The notes under the pieces were generated by a model. The model was not told the origin of the DNA, searched no databases, and worked only from the letters and a program-made list of their open reading frames with translations. A DNA stretch of 64,000 nucleotides, from positions 186,001 through 250,000 of the forward strand of contig NZ_RPEM01000004.1 in the NCBI RefSeq assembly GCF_004745575.1. The letters run 5' to 3'. The translations under genes and the position numbers were made by a program. This document shows positions 46,898 through 56,456 of the stretch, piece by piece; positions within the stretch are counted from its first letter, which is position 1; every line of letters starts with the position of its first letter. The stretch is from Pseudotabrizicola sediminis. GTDB lineage: Bacteria; Pseudomonadota; Alphaproteobacteria; Rhodobacterales; Rhodobacteraceae.

Positions 46898-48193
46898 ATG
46901 AAAACCGCAAACCTGTGGGCAATCGGGTTGATGGCGCTGCCAATGGCAGCACAGGCCCAGACCGAGATTTCCTGGTGGCATGCCATGACCGGCGCAAATT
47001 CGGAAGTGGTGGAAAAAATCGCCTCCGATTTCAATGCAAGCCAGTCTGATTACGTGGTGAAGCCCGTGTTCAAGGGCACCTATCCCGAAACGCTGAACGC
47101 CGGCATCGCCGCGTTCCGCGCCGGCCAGTCGCCCGACATCATTCAGGTGTTCGACGTGGGCACCGGCGTGATGATGGGCGCACAAGGCGCCATCAAACCT
47201 GTCGCCGAAGTGCTGGGCGAAGCCGGGTTCACCTTTGACAAGAGCGAGTATCTGCCGGGCATCGTTGGATATTATTCCAGCCCCGAAGGCGAGATGCTGT
47301 CGTTCCCCTACAACTCATCCGCACCGATCATGTTCTACAACAAGGACATCTTTGAAAAGGCAGGGCTGGATGTGAACACCCCGCCGAAAACCTGGGCGGA
47401 AGTCTGGGCGGCGGCACGTCAGATCAAGGAAAGCGGTGCGGCCACCTGCGGCTATACCTCGACCTGGCTGACCTGGATCCACACTGAAAACTTTGCCGCC
47501 TGGAACAACGTGTCCTGGGGCAGCAACGAAAACGGTCTGGCCGGCACGCCGGAACTGGCCGTCAACGGCCCGCTGTTCGTGAAGCATTTCCAGGAAATGG
47601 CCGATCTGGCGAAAGAGGGCGTGTTTGTCTATGGCGGCCGCACCTCGGAAGCCAAGCAGAACTTCACGTCCGGGGAGTGCGGGATTCTGACCGAAAGCTC
47701 GGGTGGCTTGGGCGATATCGTCAAGGCTGGCATCAACTATGGCATCGGCCAGCTGCCCTATGACGAAACCGCGACAGGTGCGCCGCAGAACACCGTTCCC
47801 GGTGGGGCGTCGCTGTGGGTAATGGGCGGCAAGTCGGATGAGGTCTACAAAGGCGTGGGCACCTTCTTCAACTACCTGTCGCAGACCGAAGTGCAGCAGT
47901 ATCTGCACGAAGTCTCGGGCTATCTGCCGGTGACGATGGCGGCGTATGAAGCCACCAAAGCCTCGGGCTTTTACGAGACCAACCCGGCGCGTGAAGTTCC
48001 GATCACCCAGATGATGGGCAAGGCACCGACCGAAAACTCCAAAGGCGTGCGCGCGCCAAACCTGCCGCAGATCCGCGACATCCTGAACGAAGAGTTCGAG
48101 AAGATGCTGGCAGGTCAGCAGACAGCTGAACAGGCGATGACCGCCGCAGCCGAGCGCGGCAATGCCGCGATCCGCGACGCAACCGGCGGCTGA
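46898..48193 (+). CDS. ugpB: sn-Glycerol-3-phosphate-binding protein UgpB
   Basis: 431 residues from ATG 46898, nine bases after a near-perfect AGGAGG (46883-46888). Sec signal ending AQAQ, then TEISWWHAMTGANSEVVEKIASDFNASQ, a UgpB opening. The Tyr/Trp-rich ligand segment TSTWLTWIHTENFAAWNN is also typical. It captures glycerol-3-phosphate or glycerophosphodiesters in the periplasm. A hairpin with T-run follows it, favouring more binding protein than permease. Confidence 0.93.
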   Translation: MKTANLWAIGLMALPMAAQAQTEISWWHAMTGANSEVVEKIASDFNASQSDYVVKPVFKGTYPETLNAGIAAFRAGQSPDIIQVFDVGTGVMMGAQGAIKPVAEVLGEAGFTFDKSEYLPGIVGYYSSPEGEMLSFPYNSSAPIMFYNKDIFEKAGLDVNTPPKTWAEVWAAARQIKESGAATCGYTSTWLTWIHTENFAAWNNVSWGSNENGLAGTPELAVNGPLFVKHFQEMADLAKEGVFVYGGRTSEAKQNFTSGECGILTESSGGLGDIVKAGINYGIGQLPYDETATGAPQNTVPGGASLWVMGGKSDEVYKGVGTFFNYLSQTEVQQYLHEVSGYLPVTMAAYEATKASGFYETNPAREVPITQMMGKAPTENSKGVRAPNLPQIRDILNEEFEKMLAGQQTAEQAMTAAAERGNAAIRDATGG

Positions 48194-48208
48194 ACAGTCC
48201 GGTACAGG

Positions 48209-48245
48209 GCGCGCACCGGCCATGGCCGGTGCGCGCTTTTCTTTT
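48209..48245 (+). terminator. Attenuating terminator between ugpB and ugpA
   Basis: GCGCGCACCGGCC (48209-48221) and GGCCGGTGCGCGC (48224-48236) form a perfect 13-bp stem around AT, followed by TTTTCTTTT (48237-48245). Sitting inside the operon, 15 bases after the ugpB stop, it probably causes partial termination. Confidence 0.75.
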
Positions 48246-48265
48246 GACCAACGCAAGGACTATGA

Positions 48266-49147
48266 ATGCGGCGCACCGTCTTTCCGCACAAGTTGCTGCC
48301 CTGGCTTTTGCTGGCACCGCAATTGGCGATTACCCTGATCTTTTTCTATTGGCCTGCGGCGCAGGCCTTTCGCCAGTCTGTGCTGCGCGAAGACCCGTTC
48401 GGCCTGTCATCGCAATTTGTGGGGCTGGCGAATTTCCGCAAGGTTCTGAATGATCCGGCCTATCTGAATGCGGCGCAGGTCACGGTGGTGTTTTCGGTGC
48501 TGGTGGCGTTTTTTGCCATGACGATTGCGCTTTTCCTTGCGGTGCAGGTGGAAAAGATCGTGCGCGGCAAGGGGTTGTATCGCACCCTGATGATCTGGCC
48601 CTATGCGGTGGCCCCGGCGATTGCGGGGATGCTGTGGCTGTTCATGTTCAACCCGTCCTTTGGCACACTGGCCTGGCCCCTGCGGCAGTTGGGCATCAAC
48701 TGGAACCCGCTCCTGGACGGCGAGCAGGCGATGGCGCTGGTGGTGGCGGCGGCGACGTGGAAGCAGATCAGCTATAACTTCCTGTTCTTTGTGGCCGGGT
48801 TGCAGGCCATCCCGAAATCCCTGCTGGAGGCGGCGGCGATTGACGGCGCGACCAAGCGGCGGGCGTTCTGGACCATCGTCTTCCCGCTTCTCACGCCGAC
48901 GACGTTTTTCCTGTTGGTGGTGAACACGGTTTATGCGCTGTTCGACACCTTTGGCATCATCCATGCGGTAACCAGTGGCGGGCCGGGCAAGTCGACCGAG
49001 ACGCTGGTCTACAAGGTCTATAACGACGGGTTCGTGAACCTGATCATGGGCGATTCAGCAGCGCAGTCGGTGATTCTGATGGTCATCGTGATCAGCCTGA
49101 CGGCCTTCCAGTTCCGGTTCATTGAAAAGCGGGTGCACTATGGATAA
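48266..49147 (+). CDS. ugpA: Glycerol-3-phosphate ABC permease UgpA
   Basis: 293 residues, six membrane helices, EAA loop [51 protein letters not shown] is a UgpA/MalF-type segment. Overlaps ugpE by 8 bases (CACTATGGATAA). Confidence 0.92.
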   Translation: MRRTVFPHKLLPWLLLAPQLAITLIFFYWPAAQAFRQSVLREDPFGLSSQFVGLANFRKVLNDPAYLNAAQVTVVFSVLVAFFAMTIALFLAVQVEKIVRGKGLYRTLMIWPYAVAPAIAGMLWLFMFNPSFGTLAWPLRQLGINWNPLLDGEQAMALVVAAATWKQISYNFLFFVAGLQAIPKSLLEAAAIDGATKRRAFWTIVFPLLTPTTFFLLVVNTVYALFDTFGIIHAVTSGGPGKSTETLVYKVYNDGFVNLIMGDSAAQSVILMVIVISLTAFQFRFIEKRVHYG

Positions 49148-50009
49148 CAGCACGCAAGGCCCGCTGGTGGCGCGCGGCATGGGCCGGACAATGGCGCATC
49201 TGTGGATGATCCTGGGTGTGATCATCGTGGCCTTTCCGGTCTATTACGTCTTTATCGCCTCGACCCATTCAGTGCAGACGATCCTGCGCCCGCCCCTGCC
49301 GTTGCTGCCGGGGTCGGACGCCTATGAAAATTACCGGGGAGCGTTCTCGGGTGAGATCAACCGGATCGGCGGGGTCAGCCTGTGGCGGCTCTTGGGCAAT
49401 ACCACGCTGATTGCAGTGGGGATTGCAGTGGGCAAGATCGTAATTTCGATGGCCTCGGCCTATGCGATCGTGTTCTTCAAATTCCCGTTCCGCATGGCGT
49501 GCTTCTGGCTGATCTTCATCACCCTGATGCTGCCGGTCGAGGTGCGGATTCAGCCGACCTACAAGGTGATGGTGGATCTGGGGCTGATCGACACCTATGC
49601 CGGGCTGATCCTGCCACTGATTGCATCGGCGACCGCAACGCTGCTGTTCCGGCAGTTCTTCATGACCATCCCGGATGAGCTGCTGGAAGCGGCGCGGGTG
49701 GATGGCGCCGGGCCGTGGCGGTTTTTCAAGGATATCTTGTGGCCCTTGTCACTGACCAATGTGGCAGCGATTTTCGTGATCCAGTTCATCTATGGCTGGA
49801 CGCAATATCTGTGGCCGCTTCTGGTTACCAATTCGAATGAAATGAACACGATCGTCATTGCGCTGAAGAAGATGGTTTCTTTTGCCGATGCCGATACCCC
49901 CTGGAACCTCGTCATGGTGACTTCGGTGCTGGCGATCCTGCCGCCGATCCTTGTGGTCGTGCTGATGCAGCGCTGGTTCGTGAAGGGTCTTGTCGAGACG
50001 GAGAAGTAA
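49140..50009 (+). CDS. ugpE: Glycerol-3-phosphate ABC permease UgpE
   Basis: 289 residues from ATG 49140, inside the last codons of ugpA. Six membrane helices; [25 protein letters not shown] is the EAA loop and [15 protein letters not shown] the family segment before it. Ends directly against ugpC. Pairs with UgpA. Confidence 0.92.
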   Translation: MDNSTQGPLVARGMGRTMAHLWMILGVIIVAFPVYYVFIASTHSVQTILRPPLPLLPGSDAYENYRGAFSGEINRIGGVSLWRLLGNTTLIAVGIAVGKIVISMASAYAIVFFKFPFRMACFWLIFITLMLPVEVRIQPTYKVMVDLGLIDTYAGLILPLIASATATLLFRQFFMTIPDELLEAARVDGAGPWRFFKDILWPLSLTNVAAIFVIQFIYGWTQYLWPLLVTNSNEMNTIVIALKKMVSFADADTPWNLVMVTSVLAILPPILVVVLMQRWFVKGLVETEK

Positions 50010-51068
50010 ATGGCACATATTCAGCTGAACGACCTGCGCAAAAGCTATGCCGGGCAAGAGGTGATCCACGGGATCACGATGGACATCTCCAACGGGGAAT
50101 TCGTGGTGATCGTCGGGCCTTCGGGCTGCGGCAAATCCACCCTGCTGCGGATGGTGGCGGGTCTGGAAGGGATCAGCGCCGGCACGATTTCCATCGGCGA
50201 CCGGGTGGTGAACGATCTGGAACCGCGCGAGCGCGACATCGCGATGGTGTTCCAGAACTATGCTTTGTACCCGCATATGAGCGTGCGCGAGAACATGGCG
50301 TATGGCTTGAAGATCGCCAAGATGCCGGTGGCGGAGATTGACGCACGGGTGGCGAAGGCGGCCACCATGCTGGAGCTGGAGCCCTATCTGGACCGCAAGC
50401 CGCGCGCCCTGTCGGGCGGGCAGCGGCAGCGTGTGGCGATGGGGCGGGCTTTGGTGCGCGAACCGGCGGCGTTCTTGCTGGACGAGCCGCTGTCGAACCT
50501 GGACGCCAAGCTGCGGGTGCAGATGCGGTTGCAGATCAAGGAGTTGCACCAGCGCACCGGGCAGACCACGCTGTATGTGACGCATGATCAGGTGGAGGCG
50601 ATGACGCTGGCCGACCGGCTGATCGTGATGAACAAGGGGGTCGCCGATCAGATCGCCACCCCGCATGAGGTGTACATGACCCCGGCCAGCGAGTTCGTGG
50701 CGGGGTTCATCGGGTCACCGGCGATGAACATCTTCACGGTACGGGCCGAGGCTGGTGTGGCGGTGTTGCCCGGCGGCCAGCGTCTGCCACTGCCGGGGCT
50801 GCCCGCCAGCGGCGAGGTGCGGCTGGGGCTGCGGCCCGAGGATATGGAGCTGGTGGAGGGCGACACGCCGTCGATTCCGGTGGTGCTGAAGTCGGTGGAA
50901 TGGCTGGGCGCGGATGCCTTTGGCTATGGGGTGATCGAGGGGTCGGATGTGCTGATGACCCTGCGCCTGCCCGGCAATACGTTGGCCAAACGCGGCGACC
51001 GACTGCACGTGGCGGCGGCGCAAGGGCGGATTCATCTATTTTCGCCCGAGACCGGGAAGCGGTTGTAG
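50010..51068 (+). CDS. ugpC: Glycerol-3-phosphate ABC ATPase UgpC
   Basis: 352 residues, starting one base after the ugpE stop. Walker A GPSGCGKS (36-43), signature LSGGQRQ (134-140), Walker B AAFLLDEP, and a C-terminal MalK-like regulatory domain ([11 protein letters not shown]). Drives uptake by UgpAE. Last gene of the operon, ending shortly before a convergent exporter gene. Confidence 0.92.
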   Translation: MAHIQLNDLRKSYAGQEVIHGITMDISNGEFVVIVGPSGCGKSTLLRMVAGLEGISAGTISIGDRVVNDLEPRERDIAMVFQNYALYPHMSVRENMAYGLKIAKMPVAEIDARVAKAATMLELEPYLDRKPRALSGGQRQRVAMGRALVREPAAFLLDEPLSNLDAKLRVQMRLQIKELHQRTGQTTLYVTHDQVEAMTLADRLIVMNKGVADQIATPHEVYMTPASEFVAGFIGSPAMNIFTVRAEAGVAVLPGGQRLPLPGLPASGEVRLGLRPEDMELVEGDTPSIPVVLKSVEWLGADAFGYGVIEGSDVLMTLRLPGNTLAKRGDRLHVAAAQGRIHLFSPETGKRL

Positions 51069-51080
51069 AGGTTTGTGGCA

Positions 51081-51102
51081 GGGGCGGCCGCAGCGCCGCC
51101 CC
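51081..51102 (+). terminator. Hairpin between convergent ugpC and eamA-type gene
   Basis: GGGGCGG (51081-51087) pairs with CCGCCCC (51096-51102). It fills most of the 39-base gap between the two convergent stops and could serve both directions; no T-run. Confidence 0.45.
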
Positions 51103-51107
51103 GGGGT

Positions 51108-51995
51108 TTAGCCGGTGCCCAGCACCAGAAAGATCACCGACAGCGATACCAGCAGCAGGCCCGCGACCTCGCGCCCTCCCAGTTTTTCGCGGAACCAGAG
51201 CGTGGAAAACAGCAGGGTGAAGATCACCTCAACCTGGCCCAGCGCGCGGACATAGGCGGCGTTCTGCAGCGAGAATGCGGCGAACCAGCCGAGTGAACCC
51301 AGCAGCCCGGTGATGCCCACCGGCGCGGTGCGGCGCCAGCCGTGCAGCACGCGGGCCATTTCGCCGGGCTCGCGAAAGCTCAGCCACAACGCCATGATCA
51401 CCGATTGGATCACGGTGGCGGTGGCCAGTGCCAGCAGCGCGCGCAAAAGGAAGGGGGCGGGTTCCAGCGACAGCGTGGCCCCGCGGTAGCAGATCGCGGC
51501 CACGGCGAACAGCGCGCCGGCAGCAAGGCCGAAGGCGACGGGCCGCCCTTCGAACGCGGTGGTGCGCGGGAAGGACAGGCAAACCAGTCCAGCAAAGCCG
51601 ACGGCGATGGCAAGGCCCGCGCCGAAGGACACCATCTCGCCAAGAATCAGCGCCGAGGCGACGGCGGCCTGCAGCACCTCGGTCTTGGTGAAGGCGATGC
51701 CGGTGGCAAAGCTGCGCATGCCCATCAGGCGGACGGTAAGCTCGGTGGCGATGATCTGGGCGATGCCGCCCACGACCACATAACCGAAGAAGGCCACCCC
51801 CGGCACCGGCAACGAGACGCCGGACTGCACATAAAGCGCGCAGGCCGCTGCCGTGGCCAAGGGCGCGGCAAACAGGAAGCGCGCGAAGGTCGCCCCGCCG
51901 GGGGAAAGCCCGGTGGACCCCAAAGCCTTTTGCAGCGCGAACCGCAGGGTCTGCGTCAGGGCGGCAAAAATCGTGAAGGCGATCCAGAGGTCCAT
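51108..51995 (-). CDS. EamA/DMT-family transporter
   Basis: 295 residues with about ten hydrophobic segments in two EamA repeats. Start chosen at ATG 51995 (MDLWIAFTIFAAL); upstream in-frame residues are charged and lie in the regulator promoter. DMT proteins export or import small metabolites. No substrate can be read from sequence. Divergent from the XRE-cupin regulator, which probably controls it. Confidence 0.85.
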   Translation of the reverse strand: MDLWIAFTIFAALTQTLRFALQKALGSTGLSPGGATFARFLFAAPLATAAACALYVQSGVSLPVPGVAFFGYVVVGGIAQIIATELTVRLMGMRSFATGIAFTKTEVLQAAVASALILGEMVSFGAGLAIAVGFAGLVCLSFPRTTAFEGRPVAFGLAAGALFAVAAICYRGATLSLEPAPFLLRALLALATATVIQSVIMALWLSFREPGEMARVLHGWRRTAPVGITGLLGSLGWFAAFSLQNAAYVRALGQVEVIFTLLFSTLWFREKLGGREVAGLLLVSLSVIFLVLGTG

Positions 51996-52173
51996 CACGG
52001 CTGTGATGCCACGGCGGTGGCTTGAAGACCAGCCGCGCGCGCGCCTTTTGTGCCGGGTTTCCCGGCGGTCCTGCGACACTTAAAATATTGCCATGCAAGC
52101 AGATTTGCGCCACGCTTTGCGGGTCGCGCCCGGCTGTCGGGCGGGATGGTTTGGCTTGTCTCAGAGATCATAC

Positions 52174-52734
52174 ATGAACCCGCGTTCGGAAATTCACGCC
52201 CGCCTTGCCGCCTCGCTCAAAGAGGCGCGGACGGCCAAGGGGCTGAGCCTTGATGCCGTGGCGCGGCTGTCGGGTGTCAGCCGGTCGATGGTCAGCCAGA
52301 TCGAGCGTGGCGAAAGCAGCCCCACGGTGGCGACGCTGTGGAACCTGACGCAAGCGTTGCAGGTGGATTTCGCAGGGCTGCTGGAGGCCCGCGAAACGCC
52401 GCGGATCGAGGTGATCCGGGCCGAGGTTGCACCGGTGATCGGCGGTCGGGGGCTGGGGGTGACCATCCGCATCCTGTCGCCCGCCGAAGCGGTGGGCGAG
52501 CATGAGGTGTATGACCTGACCTTTGCTGCAGGTGGCAAGCTGATCAGCGATCCGCACGGGCCGGGGTGCCGGGAGCATCTGACGCTGCTCGACGGTGCAA
52601 TCGAGGTGACCTCGGGCGAGGAAAGCCAGCAGCTGGGCACCGGCGACACGGCGCGGTATTTCGCCGACCGCCCGCACCGGATAGAGGCGGTTGGCGGACC
52701 GGCGCGCGCCATTCTGATCGTGCAGAACAGCTAG
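52174..52734 (+). CDS. XRE-family regulator with cupin domain
   Basis: 186 residues from ATG 52174. Residues 8-65 are a Cro/CI-type helix-turn-helix (LAASLKEARTAKGLSLDAVARLSGVSRSMVSQIERG), and the last 80 a cupin barrel (GCREHLTLLDGAIEVTSGEESQQLGTGDTARYFADRPHRIEA). Such proteins often sense a small ligand and regulate a neighbouring exporter or catabolic gene; the divergent EamA gene is the likely target. The 178-base gap between them has no clear palindrome. Confidence 0.88.
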   Translation: MNPRSEIHARLAASLKEARTAKGLSLDAVARLSGVSRSMVSQIERGESSPTVATLWNLTQALQVDFAGLLEARETPRIEVIRAEVAPVIGGRGLGVTIRILSPAEAVGEHEVYDLTFAAGGKLISDPHGPGCREHLTLLDGAIEVTSGEESQQLGTGDTARYFADRPHRIEAVGGPARAILIVQNS

Positions 52735-52739
52735 CAGCA

Positions 52740-53321
52740 TCACGGATCTTGCGCCACGCGGGCCTTCGCCTCGACCTGCGGATAGCTGCGCGCCATCAGC
52801 AAGGTGCGCGCCAAAGACATGACGATCAGCCCCAGCCAGAGGGCGTGGTTGCCGATCAGCGGCAGGCCGATCAGGATGGTGGCCAGATACAAGATCAGCG
52901 AGACGAACATCACGTTGCGCATCTGGCGCGACATGGTGGCGCCGATGAAAATGCCATCAAAGATGAAGCTGCCAAAGCTGACCAGCGGCATGATACAGAC
53001 CCATGGCAGATAGCGCATCGCCTCGGCCTGCACATGGGGGGCGGTGGTCATCAGGGCGATCAGTTGGGGGCCGCCGAACAGGGCTGCGGTGGTGAGAATA
53101 AGGCTGCCGCCCAGCGCCCATTTGCCCGACAGGATGGCCGCGCGCCGCAATGGCCCCACGGCGCGGGCACCGACGGCCTGCCCCACCAGCGCTTCGGCCG
53201 AAAAGGCGAATGCGTCGAGCATGTAGGAAAACAGGTGCAGGAATTGCAGCAGCACCTGATTGGCGGCAAGGTTCACATCGCCCTGCCCCGCAGACAGGAA
53301 CACGAAAGACGTATATAGATT
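52740..53321 (-). pseudogene. MATE-family exporter, C-terminal remnant
   Basis: About 193 residues match the second half of DinF/NorM-like MATE proteins: GDVNLAANQVLLQFLHLFSYMLDAFAFSAEALVGQAVGARAVG, then four more membrane segments. Complete MATE proteins have about 440-460 residues and twelve helices; the first half is absent. Homology ends at about 53318, where the sequence switches to an ABC-permease fragment. The reading frame stays open into the flavoprotein remnant, producing a meaningless fused frame of 454 codons. Confidence 0.8.
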
Positions 53322-53485
53322 TTGGGCAGGGTGGACAGGCACACCATCACGACCAGAACCACAAAGGGCACGTTGTGGATGGCATGCGACCAGATGATGG
53401 CCCACATGCCCGGCTCCAGCCCCATCAACCGCGCAGCGATGCGGAATGCGGTGGCCGAGATGACGCCGGGGATGACGGCTGACAC
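53322..53485 (-). pseudogene. Polyamine-type ABC permease scrap
   Basis: In a different frame from its neighbours, about 54 residues read VIPGVISATAFRIAARLMGL, then EPGMWAIIWSHAIHNVPFVV and LVVMVCLSTLPK. The order hydrophobic helix, LGLxxGxWAII-H, PFVVLVV resembles the central part of PotC-type permeases. Both ends are broken, at the MATE remnant on one side and the flavoprotein remnant on the other. Too short to function. Confidence 0.55.
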
Positions 53486-54044
53486 GCAGAGTGGACCCGC
53501 GCGGCGACGGGGACTGGGTGGCGAAGGAATAGTTCATGAAGCGCCAGCGCCATGCATCATCCATTCCTGCAAAATCGCAGGTGAAGCCATAGCTGCCGAT
53601 GCCCATGAATTTATTGACCGTCGGCGTTTTGGTGCGGCGGATCAGGTGGCGGACCTCTGACGCGCCTGCCTCCAACGCCTCTGCCGCGTTGTCGACCGCT
53701 GATGCGCCGACGCCGACCACCGCCACGCGTTTGCCGCGCAGGGCGGCGAAGTCGATGGGATCAGCGGAATGCGCCCAGAAGGCCCGGTCCAGTCCGGTCA
53801 CGAAAGCAGGAATCTGCGGGGCACCGGTGCCATTGCGCCCGGTAGCCATCACCAGCTTGCGGGTCAGGATGCTGTTTTGCGCCGCCCCGGTGACATGCAG
53901 GCGCAGCAGGCCTTCTTCGGGTTCGACACGAGCCGGCGCGACACCGTTTTCCACCGGGACCTGCATCACGCGCCGATACCATGACAGATAGTCCATCCAC
54001 ATCGGACGCGGGATCTTGTCCCTCGACCACGGCTTCGCCGCCAT
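53486..54044 (-). pseudogene. Flavin-containing monooxygenase-like protein, internal remnant
   Basis: About 185 codons resemble the middle of FMO-type flavoproteins: IPRPMWMDYLSWYRRVMQVPVENG, LVMATGRNGTGAP, the NAD(P) motif VVGVGASAVDNAAEAL and a PRGSTLRVSRH segment at the end. The N-terminal FAD motif (about 100 residues) and the C-terminal part are missing. It is a different subfamily from the intact flavoprotein at 13781. Confidence 0.75.
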
Positions 54045-54131
54045 GGTCACGGTGCGGCACTTAATTGGCTGGAGGATAGCACAGATCCTGCAGATCGCGC
54101 GCAAGGCGCGTCTCCAGCTACGCCGATCCCG

Positions 54132-54299
54132 ATGGTGACGGTTCTTGTGCAGTCATCGCGAAACCTCTGGCCGGTCGCCGTTGAGGCACATCGACAGGGC
54201 CATGATGGCCCGGTGATGTGCAGCTTTGATCTGTCCCCACCGGGCGGAGCCGGGCAGCCGGGGAAGATCGTCTGGCCGGGGTATTGCCCCCCGGAGTGA
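54132..54299 (+). pseudogene. Possible short coding remnant, unidentified
   Basis: A 55-codon frame from ATG 54132 to TGA 54297-54299 has coding-like codon choice and a protein-like run (FDLSPPGGAGQPGKIVWPGY near the end). I do not recognise the family. It lies between the mosaic remnants and an AT-rich regulatory-looking stretch, and may be the tail of another lost gene. A chance open frame is possible. Confidence 0.25.
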
Positions 54300-54330
54300 G
54301 TGACGTTTCTGACCCATCGCGACACATTGT

Positions 54331-54344
54331 TCCGATATTACGGA
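54331..54344. promoter_or_regulatory. Operator-like palindrome, copy A
   Basis: TCCGATATTACGGA (TCCG-N6-CGGA). It differs by one base from the site ahead of kbl (58752-58765). It sits in an AT-rich, gene-free stretch between the mosaic pseudogenes and the class V enzyme gene, and was possibly the operator of the lost minus-strand gene. The remaining 54345-54431 holds no gene. Confidence 0.5.
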
Positions 54345-54431
54345 TTAAATGGTGCCATAGCGGATGGTCATGTCAAGAATTCTTTACCACAAGATCATTT
54401 AATTCGTGGCCCGGCGCGCGCTGCACGTTGG

Positions 54432-55877
54432 TCATGCCAAAGCTGCCTCGGGCAAGCGGAAAAAAATGGCGCGCGCAGGATCACACTGGTACGTCCGCGA
54501 CAGATCGGCGGCTGTGGCGGAAAGGGATGCGACGCTGTCCAGAATGGTCTGCACCTTATCGTCCGTCATCAGCGGTGACAAGTTGAGCCGGACAAATCCC
54601 GGCTTCTGCATCTCGTCGCCTGACAGGATTGCGTGGCGCAGGCGGGCTGAGGCGGCGGCGTCGATGCCCAGCAGGCGGTGCACATAGGGCCCGGCGCAGG
54701 CACAGCCGCCGCGGGCCTGAATGCCGTAAAGATCGGACAAAAGCCGAGTAATCAGCTGATGATGCACAAAGCCGCCCTGCCCGTCTTTGATCCGGAAAGA
54801 GAAAATCGGCAGGCGGTTGCGATCGGCAGGGCCAAGCAGGGCAATGCGGGGCTGGCTGGCCCATGCGGCGTTCGCCCGCTGCACCAGCACGGCGTTACGT
54901 ATGGCCATCTGCGCGATGCCGATGCAGTCCTTGACCATGAAGACCAATGCCGCGCGCAGATCACCGGTCACGTTCGGAGTGCCCGCCTCTTCGCGTGCCT
55001 CAAGCCGCTGGCTGTAGTCATGCGCGCCGGGTGATACAAATCGCACGGTGCCACCACCGGGCCAGCTGGGACGGTCTGACACCACCGCGTCGCGGCGCAT
55101 AATCAGCACACCCGATGCCCCAGGCCCGCCAATGAACTTGTGCGGCGAGATCACGATGGCGTCGATTTCGGCGTCGGGTGCCGGTGACATGGTGATCGGC
55201 AGATAAGGGCCGCCGCCGGCGTAATCCCAGACCATCCGCGCGCCAGCCGCCCGGACCTGCCGCGTCAGCGCCCTGACATCGGCCACCTCGCCGGTGATGT
55301 TGGAGGCGGCCGAGAAGGCGCAGATGATGCGCGCGCCTTTGGGTGCCGATGCAAGCGCATGCGCCAGTTCGGCACGGTCGGGGCCGCCCATCGGGTCTTC
55401 ACCCAGCTCGATCACCTCGGCCCCGCTTTCGCGCCAAGGGAGCAGGTTGGAATGATGCTCGAACGGGCCGAGGATCACCCGCGCGCCGGGGCCCGCGCCC
55501 AGCAGCGCCACCAGCCGGTTGATGCCCGCCGTGGCACCCGATCCGCAGAACACCACCGCATGATCCGGCCCCGCCCCGCAGGATTGCGCGATGATGGCGC
55601 GGGCGGCGCGGCGCATCTGAGTCATCCGCGCACCGCAGAACGAGGCTTCGGTATGGCTGTTGGCGTACCAGGGCAGCACGTGATCCATCAGGAAGGTTTC
55701 CACCTGACGCAAGGCGCGGCCCGAAGCGGTGTAGTCGGCGTAGATCAGCGGTTTGGGGCCGCAAGGGCCGTCGATCAGCGCGCCCTCGCCGATCAGGCCG
55801 GCGCGCAGGGCAGCCAGCGGGTCTGCCGCCTGCAAGGCGGTGCGGAACGGGGAAAACAGATCGGCGGCGTCGGTCAC
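54432..55877 (-). CDS. Class V aminotransferase-fold PLP enzyme (cysteine desulfurase-like)
   Basis: 481 residues, longer than SufS (about 400). PLP-site features are present: His141/142 (FEHHSN), Asp218 (WDYAGGGPY), and Schiff-base Lys247 (ISPHKFIGGPG). A Cys-rich loop GGCACAGPY (Cys392, Cys394) lies where SufS-type enzymes carry the catalytic Cys. It is not in a suf or isc cluster. The divergent Lrp-family gene suggests amino-acid-linked control, so it may be a lyase or desulfurase acting on an amino acid rather than the housekeeping Fe-S enzyme. Confidence 0.8.
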   Translation of the reverse strand: MTDAADLFSPFRTALQAADPLAALRAGLIGEGALIDGPCGPKPLIYADYTASGRALRQVETFLMDHVLPWYANSHTEASFCGARMTQMRRAARAIIAQSCGAGPDHAVVFCGSGATAGINRLVALLGAGPGARVILGPFEHHSNLLPWRESGAEVIELGEDPMGGPDRAELAHALASAPKGARIICAFSAASNITGEVADVRALTRQVRAAGARMVWDYAGGGPYLPITMSPAPDAEIDAIVISPHKFIGGPGASGVLIMRRDAVVSDRPSWPGGGTVRFVSPGAHDYSQRLEAREEAGTPNVTGDLRAALVFMVKDCIGIAQMAIRNAVLVQRANAAWASQPRIALLGPADRNRLPIFSFRIKDGQGGFVHHQLITRLLSDLYGIQARGGCACAGPYVHRLLGIDAAASARLRHAILSGDEMQKPGFVRLNLSPLMTDDKVQTILDSVASLSATAADLSRTYQCDPARAIFFRLPEAALA

Positions 55878-55970
55878 GGGGTGGCACTCCTTGGTCTGCC
55901 TTTACGATAGATCGAATTCGGGCAATCAAATGCCGCGATATTCCGGTATATTTCTATAAATTCAGATCAT

Positions 55971-56453
55971 ATGATCCAATATATGAAGACTATGGATATT
56001 TTTGATCTGCGCATCCTCACAGCGATGCAGCGTGATTCGTCACTGTCGCAGCGACAGATTGCCGATCTGGTGGGCCTGTCGCAGAATGCCTGCTGGCGGC
56101 GGATACAGGCATTTCAGGCGGCGGGCATATTGGCGGGCTCGCAGGCACGGGTGGATCTGGCGGCGCTGGGGCTGGATCTGACGGTTTTCGTGATGATCCG
56201 CACCCGGCACCATGCGCGCGATTGGGTAGACCGCTTTTCGCACCATGTGCAAAGCCTGCCCGAGGTGATCGACTTCAACCGGATCGGCGGGGAGTGGGAC
56301 TATCTGCTGAAAATTGTCACACCCGGCATGGCGGGGTATGACCGGTTCTATCAGCGGCTGATCGACGGGTTCGAATTCGACAAGGTGACGGGCCTGTTTT
56401 CCATGGAACAGATCTTTGAAAACCGCCCCGCCGATCTGAACCGCCTGCTTTAG
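55971..56453 (+). CDS. Lrp/AsnC-family transcriptional regulator
   Basis: 160 residues. Helix-turn-helix at residues 9-55 (FDLRILTAMQRDSSLSQRQIADLVGLSQNACWRRIQAFQAAGIL), then the RAM ligand-binding domain (VFVMIRTRHHARDW...VIDFNRIGGEWDYLLKIV). ATG 55971 is used; in-frame ATGs at 55983 and 55992 are possible. Divergent from the class V PLP gene over a 93-base AT-rich gap and convergent with tdh. Candidate controller of both and of kbl-tdh. Confidence 0.9.
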   Translation: MIQYMKTMDIFDLRILTAMQRDSSLSQRQIADLVGLSQNACWRRIQAFQAAGILAGSQARVDLAALGLDLTVFVMIRTRHHARDWVDRFSHHVQSLPEVIDFNRIGGEWDYLLKIVTPGMAGYDRFYQRLIDGFEFDKVTGLFSMEQIFENRPADLNRLL

Positions 56454-56456
56454 CGG

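Noticed and set aside
52740-54104. 454-codon frame as one genuine fusion protein
   Set aside because: Flavoprotein and MATE parts are both truncated and the stretch between them is coding only in another frame, so it is a mosaic of remnants.
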